This document shows, piece by piece, positions 1 through 5,572 of a stretch of 5,720 bases of DNA. Under the pieces are notes generated by a model. It saw nothing but the letters and a program-made list of their open reading frames with translations. It was not told the DNA's origin and made no database searches. Numbering within the stretch: position 1 is the stretch's first letter; the number at the start of each line of letters is the position of its first letter. The position numbers and the translations under genes are program-made. Source of the DNA: Butyricicoccus sp. (lineage in GTDB: Bacteria > Bacillota > Clostridia > Oscillospirales > Butyricicoccaceae); assembly GCA_020025885.1 (NCBI GenBank), contig JAHHRJ010000085.1, positions 1 through 5,720 on the forward strand, in the 5' to 3' direction.

Positions 1-92
1 ATGTAGAAAAACACAATGTGGCTTATATCCCCATAGCGAAAGCAAGGGGTATTACACCACATTTGATAAAAATCTATCTTAGGAGGTTTTCC

Positions 93-962
93 ATGAATCT
101 TAGCAAAAAAACCAAGGGTATTCTATTTATCCTATGCTCTGCATTTTGTTTTGCACTGATGAATGCACTGGTGCGTTTGGCTGGTGATCTGCCATCCATG
201 CAAAAGAGCTTTTTCCGCAATGCGGTTGCGTTTGTATTCGCACTCATGGTGCTCATGCGGGAGCAAGGTGGCTTGAAATGGAGAAAGGGCAATTTGCCGC
301 TCTTGATCATACGTGCAAGCTTTGGAACAATCGGCATTTTATGCAACTATTATGCGGTAGACCACTTGCTTTTGTCAGATGCATCTATGCTCAATAAGCT
401 GTCTCCATTTGCGGCAATCCTGTTCTCCTTCTGGTTCTTGCATGAAAAGGTAAAGCCAGTGCAGGCGATCGGCATTTGCACCGCATTTGTGGGTGCACTC
501 TGTATCATCAAGCCCAGCTTCAATTTAACCGAGTTCTTTCCGGCGTTGGTCGGACTGTGCGGCGGTGTGTGTGCTGGTGCAGCGTATACCGCAGTACGTG
601 CGCTCAGCCAGCGCGGGGAGCGCGGCGCATATATCGTATGTTTCTTTTCCGGCTTTTCCTGCTTGATTCTGATTCCATGGCTGCTGTTCTATGCGCAGCC
701 AATGACTGGTTTCCAACTCCTAGCCCTATTGGGTGCTGGTCTCGCGGCAGCCGGTGGACAGTTCTCTGTAACAGCGGCATATGCCCATGCACCAGCGCGT
801 GAGATTTCTGTATTTGACTATTCACAGGTCATCTTTGCTGCACTCTTGGGCTTCATTCTCTTTGATCAAATTCCCGATTGGCTCAGCGTATTGGGCTATT
901 GTATTATTTGCGGTGTATCCATTGCGATGTTCCTTTATAATCGGAAACAGGAAACTCTATAA
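93..962 (+). CDS. DMT superfamily (EamA) permease
   Basis: An integral membrane transporter of the drug/metabolite (DMT) superfamily with two tandem EamA-type halves, roughly residues 7-140 and 150-283, and about ten hydrophobic segments. The protein is 289 residues, the usual length for the family. The ATG at 93 is chosen because an ideal AGGAGG (81-86) lies 6 bp upstream. The longer in-frame GTG at 18 would add a polar tail with no ribosome binding site. Family-like stretches include LNKLSPFAAILF (about residues 100-111) and APAREISVFDYSQVIFAALLG (about 233-253). The chain starts with a short basic segment (KKTK) and ends with a polar NRKQ tail. Members export or import small metabolites, and the substrate cannot be read from sequence. 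It is convergent with the next gene and shows no operon partner within the window. The family call is firm; the substrate is unknown. Confidence 0.93.
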   Translation: MNLSKKTKGILFILCSAFCFALMNALVRLAGDLPSMQKSFFRNAVAFVFALMVLMREQGGLKWRKGNLPLLIIRASFGTIGILCNYYAVDHLLLSDASMLNKLSPFAAILFSFWFLHEKVKPVQAIGICTAFVGALCIIKPSFNLTEFFPALVGLCGGVCAGAAYTAVRALSQRGERGAYIVCFFSGFSCLILIPWLLFYAQPMTGFQLLALLGAGLAAAGGQFSVTAAYAHAPAREISVFDYSQVIFAALLGFILFDQIPDWLSVLGYCIICGVSIAMFLYNRKQETL

Positions 963-993
963 GAAAAATATAGAAAAATAGGATCATAAGAGG

Positions 994-1075
994 AACGCAG
1001 GATAGGGGGGACAACTGATCAGCCTACTGCAAACTCTGACAAGGATCGCGCTCCTCCAAGCTATTATCTTGCGTT
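994..1075. repeat. 82-bp segment bounded by 11-bp inverted repeat
   Basis: The convergent intergenic region has AACGCAGGATA at 994-1004 and TATCTTGCGTT at 1065-1075. These are complementary over 11 bp with one mismatch, which would be a G-U pair in minus-strand... or a G·U-type wobble in plus-strand RNA. The right arm overlaps the stop codon of the minus-strand gene (1064-1066). The roughly 60 bp between the arms contain a run of six G (1005-1010) and a CTGATCAG palindrome (1015-1022), but no open frame. It could be a long-stem structure at the 3' end of either transcript or a decayed small element. It lacks the T-run of a standard terminator. The inverted repeat is visible; its role is not. 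Confidence 0.4.
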
Positions 1076-1537
1076 GTATACCAAAAGATTTTCACTGGAA
1101 GGGAAAAAGTGCAGGAAGTCCTCGACCAAATCGGCTCGTTTGCTCAGAAATAAGGTGAGAGAACTATCCCAAGGTACGATCTCGATTGTTGCCAATGGAT
1201 GCTGTATGGAAAGCGGATTCTGCCAGAAGCCTTCATATTCATTTGCATATGGTTGTGGATATTGCAGGATCTCTGCCAAGGAGATATCTTTAGAAAAACC
1301 GGAGAGGACAGCCCAAATCCATTGCCCGTCATCTTCGCGAACGATCTTACTCAATTCTTCGCCTGTAAGCCAACAATAGCCTTGGTCAGTGCAGCATGCT
1401 TCGATTCTATCCAGCAGGCATTCTGTGTCCGTAATGAACCAATTATATTCCATTTGTTTATTGTTTATTGCGTCGAATACCCTGCCCATCAGTGTATGTC
1501 CATATTTATCTTTTTCGTTGATTGCTCCATATATCAT
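1064..1537 (-). CDS. uncharacterised 157-residue soluble protein
   Basis: An acidic, tryptophan-rich small protein without a signal peptide or membrane segment. The start ATG (1535-1537) is preceded on the minus strand by GAGGAA (plus coordinates 1545-1550) with a 7-nt spacer, which supports this strand over the overlapping plus-strand frames. Visible traits are an N-terminal stretch ending in EYNWFI (30-35), a Cys-rich middle (C40, C48, C49, C55), WLTGEEL (56-62), and a C-terminal part with IEIVPWDSSLTLF (118-130). The layout loosely recalls small Firmicute DUF proteins of the DUF2691 type, and also single-domain immunity-like proteins, but I cannot confirm either. It stands alone, convergent with the permease and upstream of the tRNA terminator. 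The gene call is fairly sure; the function is unknown. Confidence 0.78.
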   Translation of the reverse strand: MIYGAINEKDKYGHTLMGRVFDAINNKQMEYNWFITDTECLLDRIEACCTDQGYCWLTGEELSKIVREDDGQWIWAVLSGFSKDISLAEILQYPQPYANEYEGFWQNPLSIQHPLATIEIVPWDSSLTLFLSKRADLVEDFLHFFPSSENLLVYNAR

Positions 1538-1633
1538 GTCAGTGTTCCTCGCATAAAATATCGTTATATTTTTGAAGGTATCTCAATGCAGAGTGGCAAC
1601 CCTTGCTATTTTACAGGTGCGTTTTAGGAAATA

Positions 1634-1661
1634 AAAAAGAACTGCGATTGCAGTTCTTTTT
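1634..1661 (-). terminator. rho-independent terminator of tRNA-Pro
   Basis: A perfect 12-bp stem (1634-1645 pairing with 1650-1661) encloses a 4-nt loop. On the minus strand the transcript ends in a run of U (the complement of the A run at 1633-1638). It lies two bases beyond the encoded CCA of the tRNA, so it fits as that gene's terminator. The A/T flanks on both sides mean it may also work weakly in the plus direction. Confidence 0.88.
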
Positions 1662-1662
1662 A

Positions 1663-1739
1663 TGGTCGAGGTGACAGGATTCGAACCTGCGGCCTCTTCG
1701 TCCCGAACGAAGCGCTCTACCAAGCTGAGCCACACCTCG
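1663..1739 (-). tRNA. tRNA-Pro (anticodon CGG)
   Basis: The minus strand folds into a complete 77-nt cloverleaf. It has acceptor CGAGGTG/CACCTCG, D-arm GCTC...GAGC with loop AGCTTGGTA, anticodon stem CTTCG/CGAAG with loop TTCGGGA, variable AGGCC, and T-arm GCAGG-TTCGAAT-CCTGT. The discriminator is A73 and the CCA end is encoded (plus 1663-1665). The anticodon CGG sits at plus 1703-1705 and reads the proline codon CCG. The 49-65 pair at the base of the T stem is a G-T wobble. All other stems pair fully. It is a single-gene transcription unit with its own promoter and terminator. Confidence 0.97.
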
Positions 1740-1781
1740 ATTTTCAGTTGTGTTTGCATGTCGCTTGTTGACAGCTTCTTT

Positions 1782-1810
1782 ATTATATCGACGTTGCAAG
1801 TGTTTGTCAA
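1782..1810 (-). promoter_or_regulatory. consensus sigma-A promoter for tRNA-Pro
   Basis: On the minus strand the sequence reads TTGACA (plus 1805-1810), a 17-bp spacer, then TATAAT (plus 1782-1787). Both hexamers match the housekeeping consensus exactly and the spacing is optimal. A start near plus 1775 would give a 5' leader of about 35 nt, to be removed by RNase P. Such a strong promoter fits a stable RNA gene. Confidence 0.93.
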
Positions 1811-1843
1811 TGATATTTTCGAAAAAAATCAAAAAAATTTGTG

Positions 1844-1849
1844 TATAAT
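1844..1849 (+). promoter_or_regulatory. -10 element for the lipoprotein-alr-mazF operon
   Basis: A perfect TATAAT preceded by TTGTG follows an A/T-rich tract (1817-1840). No good -35 hexamer sits 16-18 bp upstream, where the sequence is mostly A. The promoter may therefore depend on the A/T tract or on an activator. It points away from the tRNA promoter, so the two units diverge from a shared control region. A transcript from about 1856 would have a leader of roughly 85-95 nt before the lipoprotein start. Confidence 0.6.
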
Positions 1850-1941
1850 ATAACAGCTGTGTGGCGGCATATATATGAACTGTGCGGGATAGATGGAAAA
1901 CCACAAAAATACAGCATCAGAAGAGAACACAGACAAGGGGA

Positions 1942-2529
1942 GTGGTCACACTGAAATACGGAGTACTTTGTGTGCTGGCATTGGCTTGCCTCAGTGGATG
2001 TGGTCGGTCAGTACCGCCGGCTGGGGAGACAGTACGCGGATACTTTGAGAATCTGCCGTCAGCCCAGATGAAAGTCAAAATTTTATCCGATTTTGGACAA
2101 TCTGCGCTGGAATATCAAGTTAATTACGAGTATAATAAAGAAGATAATGATTTGCTGACAGTGACGGCGCCAGAGGAAATCTCTGGTGTACAGGTCGAGA
2201 TCGCTGGACAGCAGGCAGGTACATTTACCCTGCAATATCAGGATGCCGCGCTGGAATTTGGGGCGGATGCAGTCAGTGGTCTCACACCAGTTGATGCAAT
2301 TGCAGATTTGATGTATGATTTATGTACGGGAGAACCCACAGAAGTTGGAAAGGATACTTTAGATGGTGTGCAGGCAGTCAGCTTACATTATGAAACCATA
2401 GATGTACAGCCTGAGATTGCAAAGACGGTCTGGATCGCGCCTGATACAATGGCGCCTCTATGTGCAGAATTATATTGTGCAGGCGAAAAACGACTGACAC
2501 TGTTTTTTGAGCAATTCGAGCAGAGCTAA
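1942..2529 (+). CDS. LolA/YdcC-like lipoprotein, operon head
   Basis: A membrane-anchored lipoprotein of about 192-195 residues. After a short n-region the hydrophobic stretch GVLCVLALACLSGC ends in a lipobox LSGC, with the lipidated Cys at codon 1999-2001. The mature part is beta-rich and ends with WIAPDTMAPLCAELY...RLTLFFEQF, the pattern of LolA/LppX-type folds. In B. subtilis a larger LolA-like lipoprotein gene, ydcC, sits directly before alr, so the position supports the call; this protein is shorter. The start is uncertain. GTG 1942 is given, but the GGAG at 1939-1942 is better spaced (8 nt) for a CTG at 1951. A GTG at 1882 would put a 20-residue basic tail ahead of the signal peptide. 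Its TAA stop overlaps the Shine-Dalgarno of alr, so the two are tightly coupled. Exact function is unknown. Confidence 0.82.
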   Translation: MVTLKYGVLCVLALACLSGCGRSVPPAGETVRGYFENLPSAQMKVKILSDFGQSALEYQVNYEYNKEDNDLLTVTAPEEISGVQVEIAGQQAGTFTLQYQDAALEFGADAVSGLTPVDAIADLMYDLCTGEPTEVGKDTLDGVQAVSLHYETIDVQPEIAKTVWIAPDTMAPLCAELYCAGEKRLTLFFEQFEQS

Positions 2530-2540
2530 GGAGAACCAAA

Positions 2541-3665
2541 ATGGGAATGAATCAGAACCGCGCATGGGCAGAAATCGATCTGTCTGCGCTGGAGCATAAT
2601 TTTGACGTCATACAAAAACATGCAGAACGTCCAGTGCTGTGCATCGTGAAGGCAAATGCCTATGGACATGGTGCGGTGCCAGTTGCACATTGCTTAGAGC
2701 GGCGTGGTGCGGCATACTTTGGTGTTGCGACGGGAGACGAAGCGTTGGAACTGCGTGCAGCTGGAATTCGCGCCCCTATTTTGATCTTGGGCTATGTAGA
2801 TGAAGCAGATATGCCAGCCGTGGTGCGGCATGATATCACGGTTCCGGTGTATGATCGTGAAACCGCAGAACTGTTCTCAAAAGCAGCCTGTGCGGAGGGG
2901 AAACCGATCAAGATCCATTTTACGCTGGATACAGGAATGTCACGTCTGGGATTTCCAGCGCACCACACAGAGCAAACCATTGCAGAGCTTTTGGAGATCG
3001 CCAAGCTGCCCGGCTTACAGGTGGACGGTGCATTTACGCATTTTGCAGTATCCGATACCGCATCACAAGAGGATACCGCATTCACGCAGAGACAGCTTGC
3101 ACTGTTTCGTGCAGTGTGTGATGGCTTGGAGCAGGCAGGGCTGCTCATTCCGATTAAACATTGTGCCAACAGCGGCGGCGTAGTACAATATGTGGACAGC
3201 TATTTAGATATGGTACGTGCGGGCATTATCCTCTATGGCTATCAGCCAGATCCGAGCAATCCGGTACGGATCGGGGTGCGTCCGGTCATGACGGTCAAGA
3301 CCCATGTCGTGCAGGTGCGTGAGCTTGAGGCAGGACGCTTGGTCAGCTACGGTTGCACCTATCGCACAGAGCAGCCCATTCGGGAAGCTGTGGTTGCAAT
3401 TGGCTATGCAGATGGTTTCATGCGTGCAAGCTCGGGAAAATCACAAATCGTGATAGATGGGCATGCAGTTCCGGTGATTGGACGCATATGCATGGATATG
3501 CTGATGGTAGAACTGCCAGAGGGCGTACATGCACAGCGTGGAGATATCGTAACTGTCTTTGGCGATTGTGCTGTGACTGCGGAAACACTGGCAGAGGCGG
3601 CAGGTACGATTTCTTATGAGGTCCTCTGTGCAGTCTCCCACCGCATTCCGCGTGTTTACCTATAA
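2541..3665 (+). CDS. alr: alanine racemase
   Basis: A PLP-dependent enzyme that interconverts L- and D-alanine and supplies D-Ala for peptidoglycan in the cytoplasm. The 374 residues are the normal length. The N-terminal TIM barrel starts with AWAEIDLSALEHN and carries the PLP lysine K37 in VKANAYGHG. DTGMSRLGF (130-138) includes the conserved Arg (R135). HCANSGG (207-213) follows. The C-terminal beta domain has the second catalytic base, Y270, in VSYGCTY, and GRICMDM (314-320). Just before DTGM the usual carbamylated Lys is replaced by T128, a natural variation in some alanine racemases. AAGGAG (2528-2533) lies 7 nt before ATG 2541; an internal ATG at 2547 is a less likely start. It is co-transcribed with the lipoprotein upstream and probably with mazF downstream. 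Confidence 0.97.
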   Translation: MGMNQNRAWAEIDLSALEHNFDVIQKHAERPVLCIVKANAYGHGAVPVAHCLERRGAAYFGVATGDEALELRAAGIRAPILILGYVDEADMPAVVRHDITVPVYDRETAELFSKAACAEGKPIKIHFTLDTGMSRLGFPAHHTEQTIAELLEIAKLPGLQVDGAFTHFAVSDTASQEDTAFTQRQLALFRAVCDGLEQAGLLIPIKHCANSGGVVQYVDSYLDMVRAGIILYGYQPDPSNPVRIGVRPVMTVKTHVVQVRELEAGRLVSYGCTYRTEQPIREAVVAIGYADGFMRASSGKSQIVIDGHAVPVIGRICMDMLMVELPEGVHAQRGDIVTVFGDCAVTAETLAEAAGTISYEVLCAVSHRIPRVYL

Positions 3666-3667
3666 AT

Positions 3668-3798
3668 CTGCGTTTTATACCTCAGAACACTTAAAAATTA
3701 CAAATGAAAATTTACCTGTCTGCGGTTATATCCCGCTGTAATGTGGGGAGAATAGGAGTACCAGATATTCCTATGGAAAAAACGCAGGAGGTATAAAA
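3668..3798 (+). promoter_or_regulatory. candidate RBS-sequestering structure upstream of mazF
   Basis: Just after the alr stop, TTTTATACCTC (3673-3683) is the exact reverse complement of GAGGTATAAAA (3788-3798). The latter contains most of the mazF Shine-Dalgarno and the A of its ATG. Next to it, CTGCGTTTT (3668-3676) exactly complements AAAACGCAG (3779-3787). The two pairings share TTTT (3673-3676), so they compete or would need a pseudoknot. An mRNA reading through from alr could therefore hide the mazF ribosome binding site, while a transcript starting inside the gap would leave it free. The complementarity is seen directly; regulation is inferred. Nothing resembling an antitoxin is encoded in the gap. 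Confidence 0.5.
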
Positions 3799-4169
3799 TG
3801 GAACATAAGATCAAACGCGGCGATATCTATTATGCAGATCTAAGCCCCGTCGTCGGCAGTGAACAGGGTGGAATCCGTCCGGTACTTATTGTTCAAAATG
3901 ATGTAGGAAACCGGCACAGTCCCACTGTGATCGCGGCAGCAATTACCTCGCAGGTGAATAAAGCGAAAATGCCCACCCATATCACACTTGGGGCAAAGAA
4001 TTTTGGGTTGACAAAGGATTCTATTGTGCTGATGGAACAGATTCGCACATTGGATAAAAAACGATTACGTGAAAAGATGGGAACACTGGATGCAGACCAT
4101 ATGCGGCAGATCGATCAGGCGATCGCGGTCAGCTTTGGACTGGACGAAGGTGGTGCCATGCAAGGATAA
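3798..4169 (+). CDS. ndoA: MazF/PemK-family mRNA interferase toxin (EndoA-like)
   Basis: A ribosome-independent endoribonuclease of the MazF/PemK family, very close to B. subtilis EndoA (NdoA), which cuts at UACAU. The 123 residues compare with 116 in B. subtilis, with extra residues at both ends. Conserved blocks are KRGDIYYADLSPVVGSEQGG (6-25), RPVLIVQND (27-35), AAITSQ (47-52) and EQIRTLDK (80-87). The catalytic pair known from EndoA (R25, T48) corresponds to R27 and T50, both present, so the enzyme should be active. AGGAGG (3786-3791) is 6 nt from ATG 3798. In B. subtilis the antitoxin gene ndoAI lies between alr and ndoA; here the 132-nt gap has none, so the toxin looks solitary. The next gene follows after 23 nt, suggesting co-transcription. 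Confidence 0.96.
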   Translation: MEHKIKRGDIYYADLSPVVGSEQGGIRPVLIVQNDVGNRHSPTVIAAAITSQVNKAKMPTHITLGAKNFGLTKDSIVLMEQIRTLDKKRLREKMGTLDADHMRQIDQAIAVSFGLDEGGAMQG

Positions 4170-4192
4170 CGAAAAAGAACGGAGAGATATAG

Positions 4193-4786
4193 ATGAAGCC
4201 AACACCACAAAAGCTAACCATTTCAATTGCTGCGGTGCTGATGCTCTGCCTGCTGGTTTCGGGATATTTTGCAGTTGCGGCAGAGTCTGGTTCGGCAGAT
4301 GATCCGCTCATTACGCAGAGCTATCTGGATGCAGTGGTCACACCGAAGGCGATGCAGGCAGCAGAACATGCGGTTGGAGATCAAGTAAATACACTCAGTA
4401 CACGCATCAATGCGCTGTCTGAGCAGCTTGATCAAAAAATCACAGCAGCAGCAGCGGCACTGGCTTCAGATGAGACTTTCTTAAAGCGGATTGCGGCGAT
4501 GGGCGGCGGTACGGCGGCAGACAGCGGCACATGGAAATCGCTCACGCTTTCTGCTGGACAGAAGGTCTATCTGGCAGTTGGTTCAGAGGTGGTTCTGCGC
4601 AGCGGCGTGGCAACCTGCTTTGAAAGCGGTGGAAAGGGGCTGGTCAATTTATCCGAAGTTGGAGAACTCACAGATGGACAGCCGCTTGCTCTGTATGCGC
4701 TCTATACAGCAACCACACAGTCAAGTGGGTTCCAAGCAACTGAACGTACCAAGGTGCTGGTAACAGGTGACTATTCGCTTGGATAA
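4193..4786 (+). CDS. exported coiled-coil protein of unknown function
   Basis: A 197-residue secreted or membrane-tethered protein. A Lys-containing n-region and a hydrophobic core (residues 9-27) end at a likely signal peptidase site near VAA-E (28-31). Residues about 57-83 (AEHAV...LSTRINALSEQLDQKI) have heptad-like spacing typical of a coiled coil. An Ala-rich run and a Gly hinge (MGGG, 103-106) follow. The C-terminal part (about 114-197) looks beta-rich, with LTLSAGQKVYLAVGSEVVLRSG-type turns. I recall similar AGQ...GSE...LRSG tails in exported Clostridia proteins but cannot name a family. GGAGAG (4181-4186) sits 6 nt before the ATG, and mazF stops 23 nt upstream, so it is the last gene of that operon. 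It has no resemblance to known MazE-type antitoxins. Confidence 0.85.
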   Translation: MKPTPQKLTISIAAVLMLCLLVSGYFAVAAESGSADDPLITQSYLDAVVTPKAMQAAEHAVGDQVNTLSTRINALSEQLDQKITAAAAALASDETFLKRIAAMGGGTAADSGTWKSLTLSAGQKVYLAVGSEVVLRSGVATCFESGGKGLVNLSEVGELTDGQPLALYALYTATTQSSGFQATERTKVLVTGDYSLG

Positions 4787-4805
4787 GTGGCATAAATTCA
4801 AAAAC

Positions 4806-4843
4806 AACGCGTATCTATAAAAGAGATGCGCGTTTTCTTTTTT
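4806..4843 (+). terminator. rho-independent terminator of the alr-mazF operon
   Basis: AACGCGTATCT (4806-4816) pairs with AGATGCGCGTT (4824-4834) as an 11-bp stem with one G-U pair and a 7-nt loop. A T-rich run TTTTCTTTTTT (4833-4843) follows immediately. It begins 20 bp after the stop of the exported protein gene. The next start codon is only 22 bp beyond the T-run, leaving almost no space for a separate promoter. Confidence 0.92.
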
Positions 4844-4865
4844 GCGTATAAGGGGGCGAAGACGT

Positions 4866-5372
4866 ATGAAATACCCTGTGATGTATAAGGATCAAACGGT
4901 TGGGAGAGTATCCATAGAGGAGGAGACATGTCGTGTCAGTTGGGATGCGGTGTGTCATGTGGATACAGCAAGTGTTTTGCGGCTCTATGCGGTAAAGAGT
5001 GGACTGGAACCTTTGCGAATTGGTGTGCTCGAGCCAGACGCAGAACATGCAGGTATTTTACGGCTGTGTCGGGCGATTCCGAGAAGTGAACTGCAAGCCG
5101 CTGGATATGATCCCTTGCCACAAAGTTATGTACTGTCAGAAAATGGGCAGGGGCTGAACGTGGCAAGTAACAAGATACATACAGGAGATGCCAAGCTGGA
5201 TGCGCTGATTGATCGTGGGCAGGCAAGCTGTGATACAATGGCGGGGGAAACTTGTGTGTGTGTACCGTTCGAGTGGGGAGAGGCGTGTCCGATGGCATTT
5301 GCATTGACGGCGTGTAAGGTTCAAAATGGGCAAGCAATCCTTAGATATAGAAAAGGCAAACAAGGCAAATGA
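4866..5372 (+). CDS. uncharacterised cysteine-rich 168-residue protein
   Basis: A cytoplasmic-looking protein with no signal peptide or membrane segment. The ATG at 4866 is chosen because AGGGGG (4851-4856) lies 9 nt upstream; the longer frame from 4842 would start inside the terminator T-run. The N-terminal part (YPVMYKDQTVGRVSIEEETC...VLRLYAVKSG...RIGVLEPD...GILRLCRAIPRSEL) reads as a small beta-rich domain with alternating hydrophobics. I have an impression of similar proteins in Oscillospirales but know no function. The C-terminal half has a second Cys cluster (C122, C130, C132, C141, C150) and a basic tail RYRKGKQGK. The eight cysteines show no clear zinc-finger spacing. It sits between a strong terminator and the broken MATE gene, so its promoter is unclear. 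Confidence 0.8.
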   Translation: MKYPVMYKDQTVGRVSIEEETCRVSWDAVCHVDTASVLRLYAVKSGLEPLRIGVLEPDAEHAGILRLCRAIPRSELQAAGYDPLPQSYVLSENGQGLNVASNKIHTGDAKLDALIDRGQASCDTMAGETCVCVPFEWGEACPMAFALTACKVQNGQAILRYRKGKQGK

Positions 5373-5383
5373 GGGCTTTTCAA

Positions 5384-5411
5384 AGCACCGCAGATGACAT
5401 TGTGCGGTGTT
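5384..5411 (+). other. stem-loop between the 168-residue gene and the MATE fragment
   Basis: AGCACCGCA (5384-5392) can pair with TGCGGTGTT (5403-5411) through one G-U pair around a 10-nt loop. No T-run follows, so it is not a standard intrinsic terminator. AAGGCAA (5362-5368) and TTGCCTT (5410-5416) offer an alternative pairing that shares two bases with it. The pairing is visible; a role as 3'-end structure is a guess. Confidence 0.3.
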
Positions 5412-5427
5412 GCCTTAATGATAGAAT
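5400..5427 (+). promoter_or_regulatory. possible promoter for the MATE gene
   Basis: TTGTGC (5400-5405), a 16-bp spacer and TAGAAT (5422-5427) make a moderate sigma-A-like match upstream of the MATE start. It overlaps the stem-loop described nearby. The leader to ATG 5456 would be about 20 nt and include AAGGAGG (5443-5449). The match is only fair. Confidence 0.35.
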
Positions 5428-5455
5428 AGGGGAACGAACCAAAAGGAGGTTCTCC

Positions 5456-5556
5456 ATGAAACATACAATAGACCATGAGATTACCCTCGGATTTTTGCTG
5501 CGTTTTACCTTGCCTTCTATCATTATGATGATGGTACTCTCTCTGTACACATTTAC
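5456..5556 (+). pseudogene. MATE-family efflux transporter, 5' fragment cut by IS
   Basis: The first ~34 codons of a MATE (multidrug and toxin extrusion) transporter, a Na+ or H+ antiporter family that is normally about 450 residues. The visible start has a short polar tail, then LGFLLRFTLPSIIMMMV and LSLYT, which matches the first-helix pattern of Firmicute MATE proteins, usually followed by a VDG-type motif. AAGGAGG (5443-5449) lies 6 nt before ATG 5456. The reading frame leaves MATE sequence at the TTTAC of 5552-5556. It then runs 14 codons into the insertion element, where the element supplies a TAA (5597-5599), giving a 47-residue hybrid that cannot be functional. The rest of the gene should lie beyond the element's right end, outside the window. 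Confidence 0.82.
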
Positions 5557-5572
5557 CAAAAGTGCCGTAAAG

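Noticed and set aside
1..92. Region before the permease, searched for a promoter or the end of an upstream gene
   Set aside because: It has stop codons and no clear -35/-10 pair. Nothing beyond the permease ribosome binding site at 81-86 could be supported.
1199..1627. 142-codon plus-strand ORF opposite the 157-residue minus-strand gene
   Set aside because: It has no ribosome binding site and runs antisense to a frame with a good Shine-Dalgarno and protein-like composition. It also extends into the tRNA terminator flank.
1875..1892. Five-codon mini-ORF (MNCAG) in the operon leader
   Set aside because: It is too short to judge and has no ribosome binding site or attenuator hairpin. It is likely chance.
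1893..2048. ATG at 1893 opening a ~50-codon plus-strand frame in the lipoprotein leader
   Set aside because: It has only a weak ribosome binding site and overlaps the lipoprotein signal peptide in another frame. The product shows no recognisable features.
2800..3183. 127-codon ORF within alr in another frame, and its antisense partner at 2792-3169
   Set aside because: These are shadow frames of alr, which has full-length conserved motifs through this stretch.
3751..3774. Short hairpin AATAGGA...TCCTAT upstream of mazF, possible operator
   Set aside because: It is a six-base stem with an 11-nt A/T-rich loop, which is weak and easily found by chance. The longer complements nearby are better candidates.
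994..3789. AACGCAGGA occurs both at 994-1002 and 3781-3789
   Set aside because: A nine-base match with no shared flank and different contexts. It is treated as coincidence.
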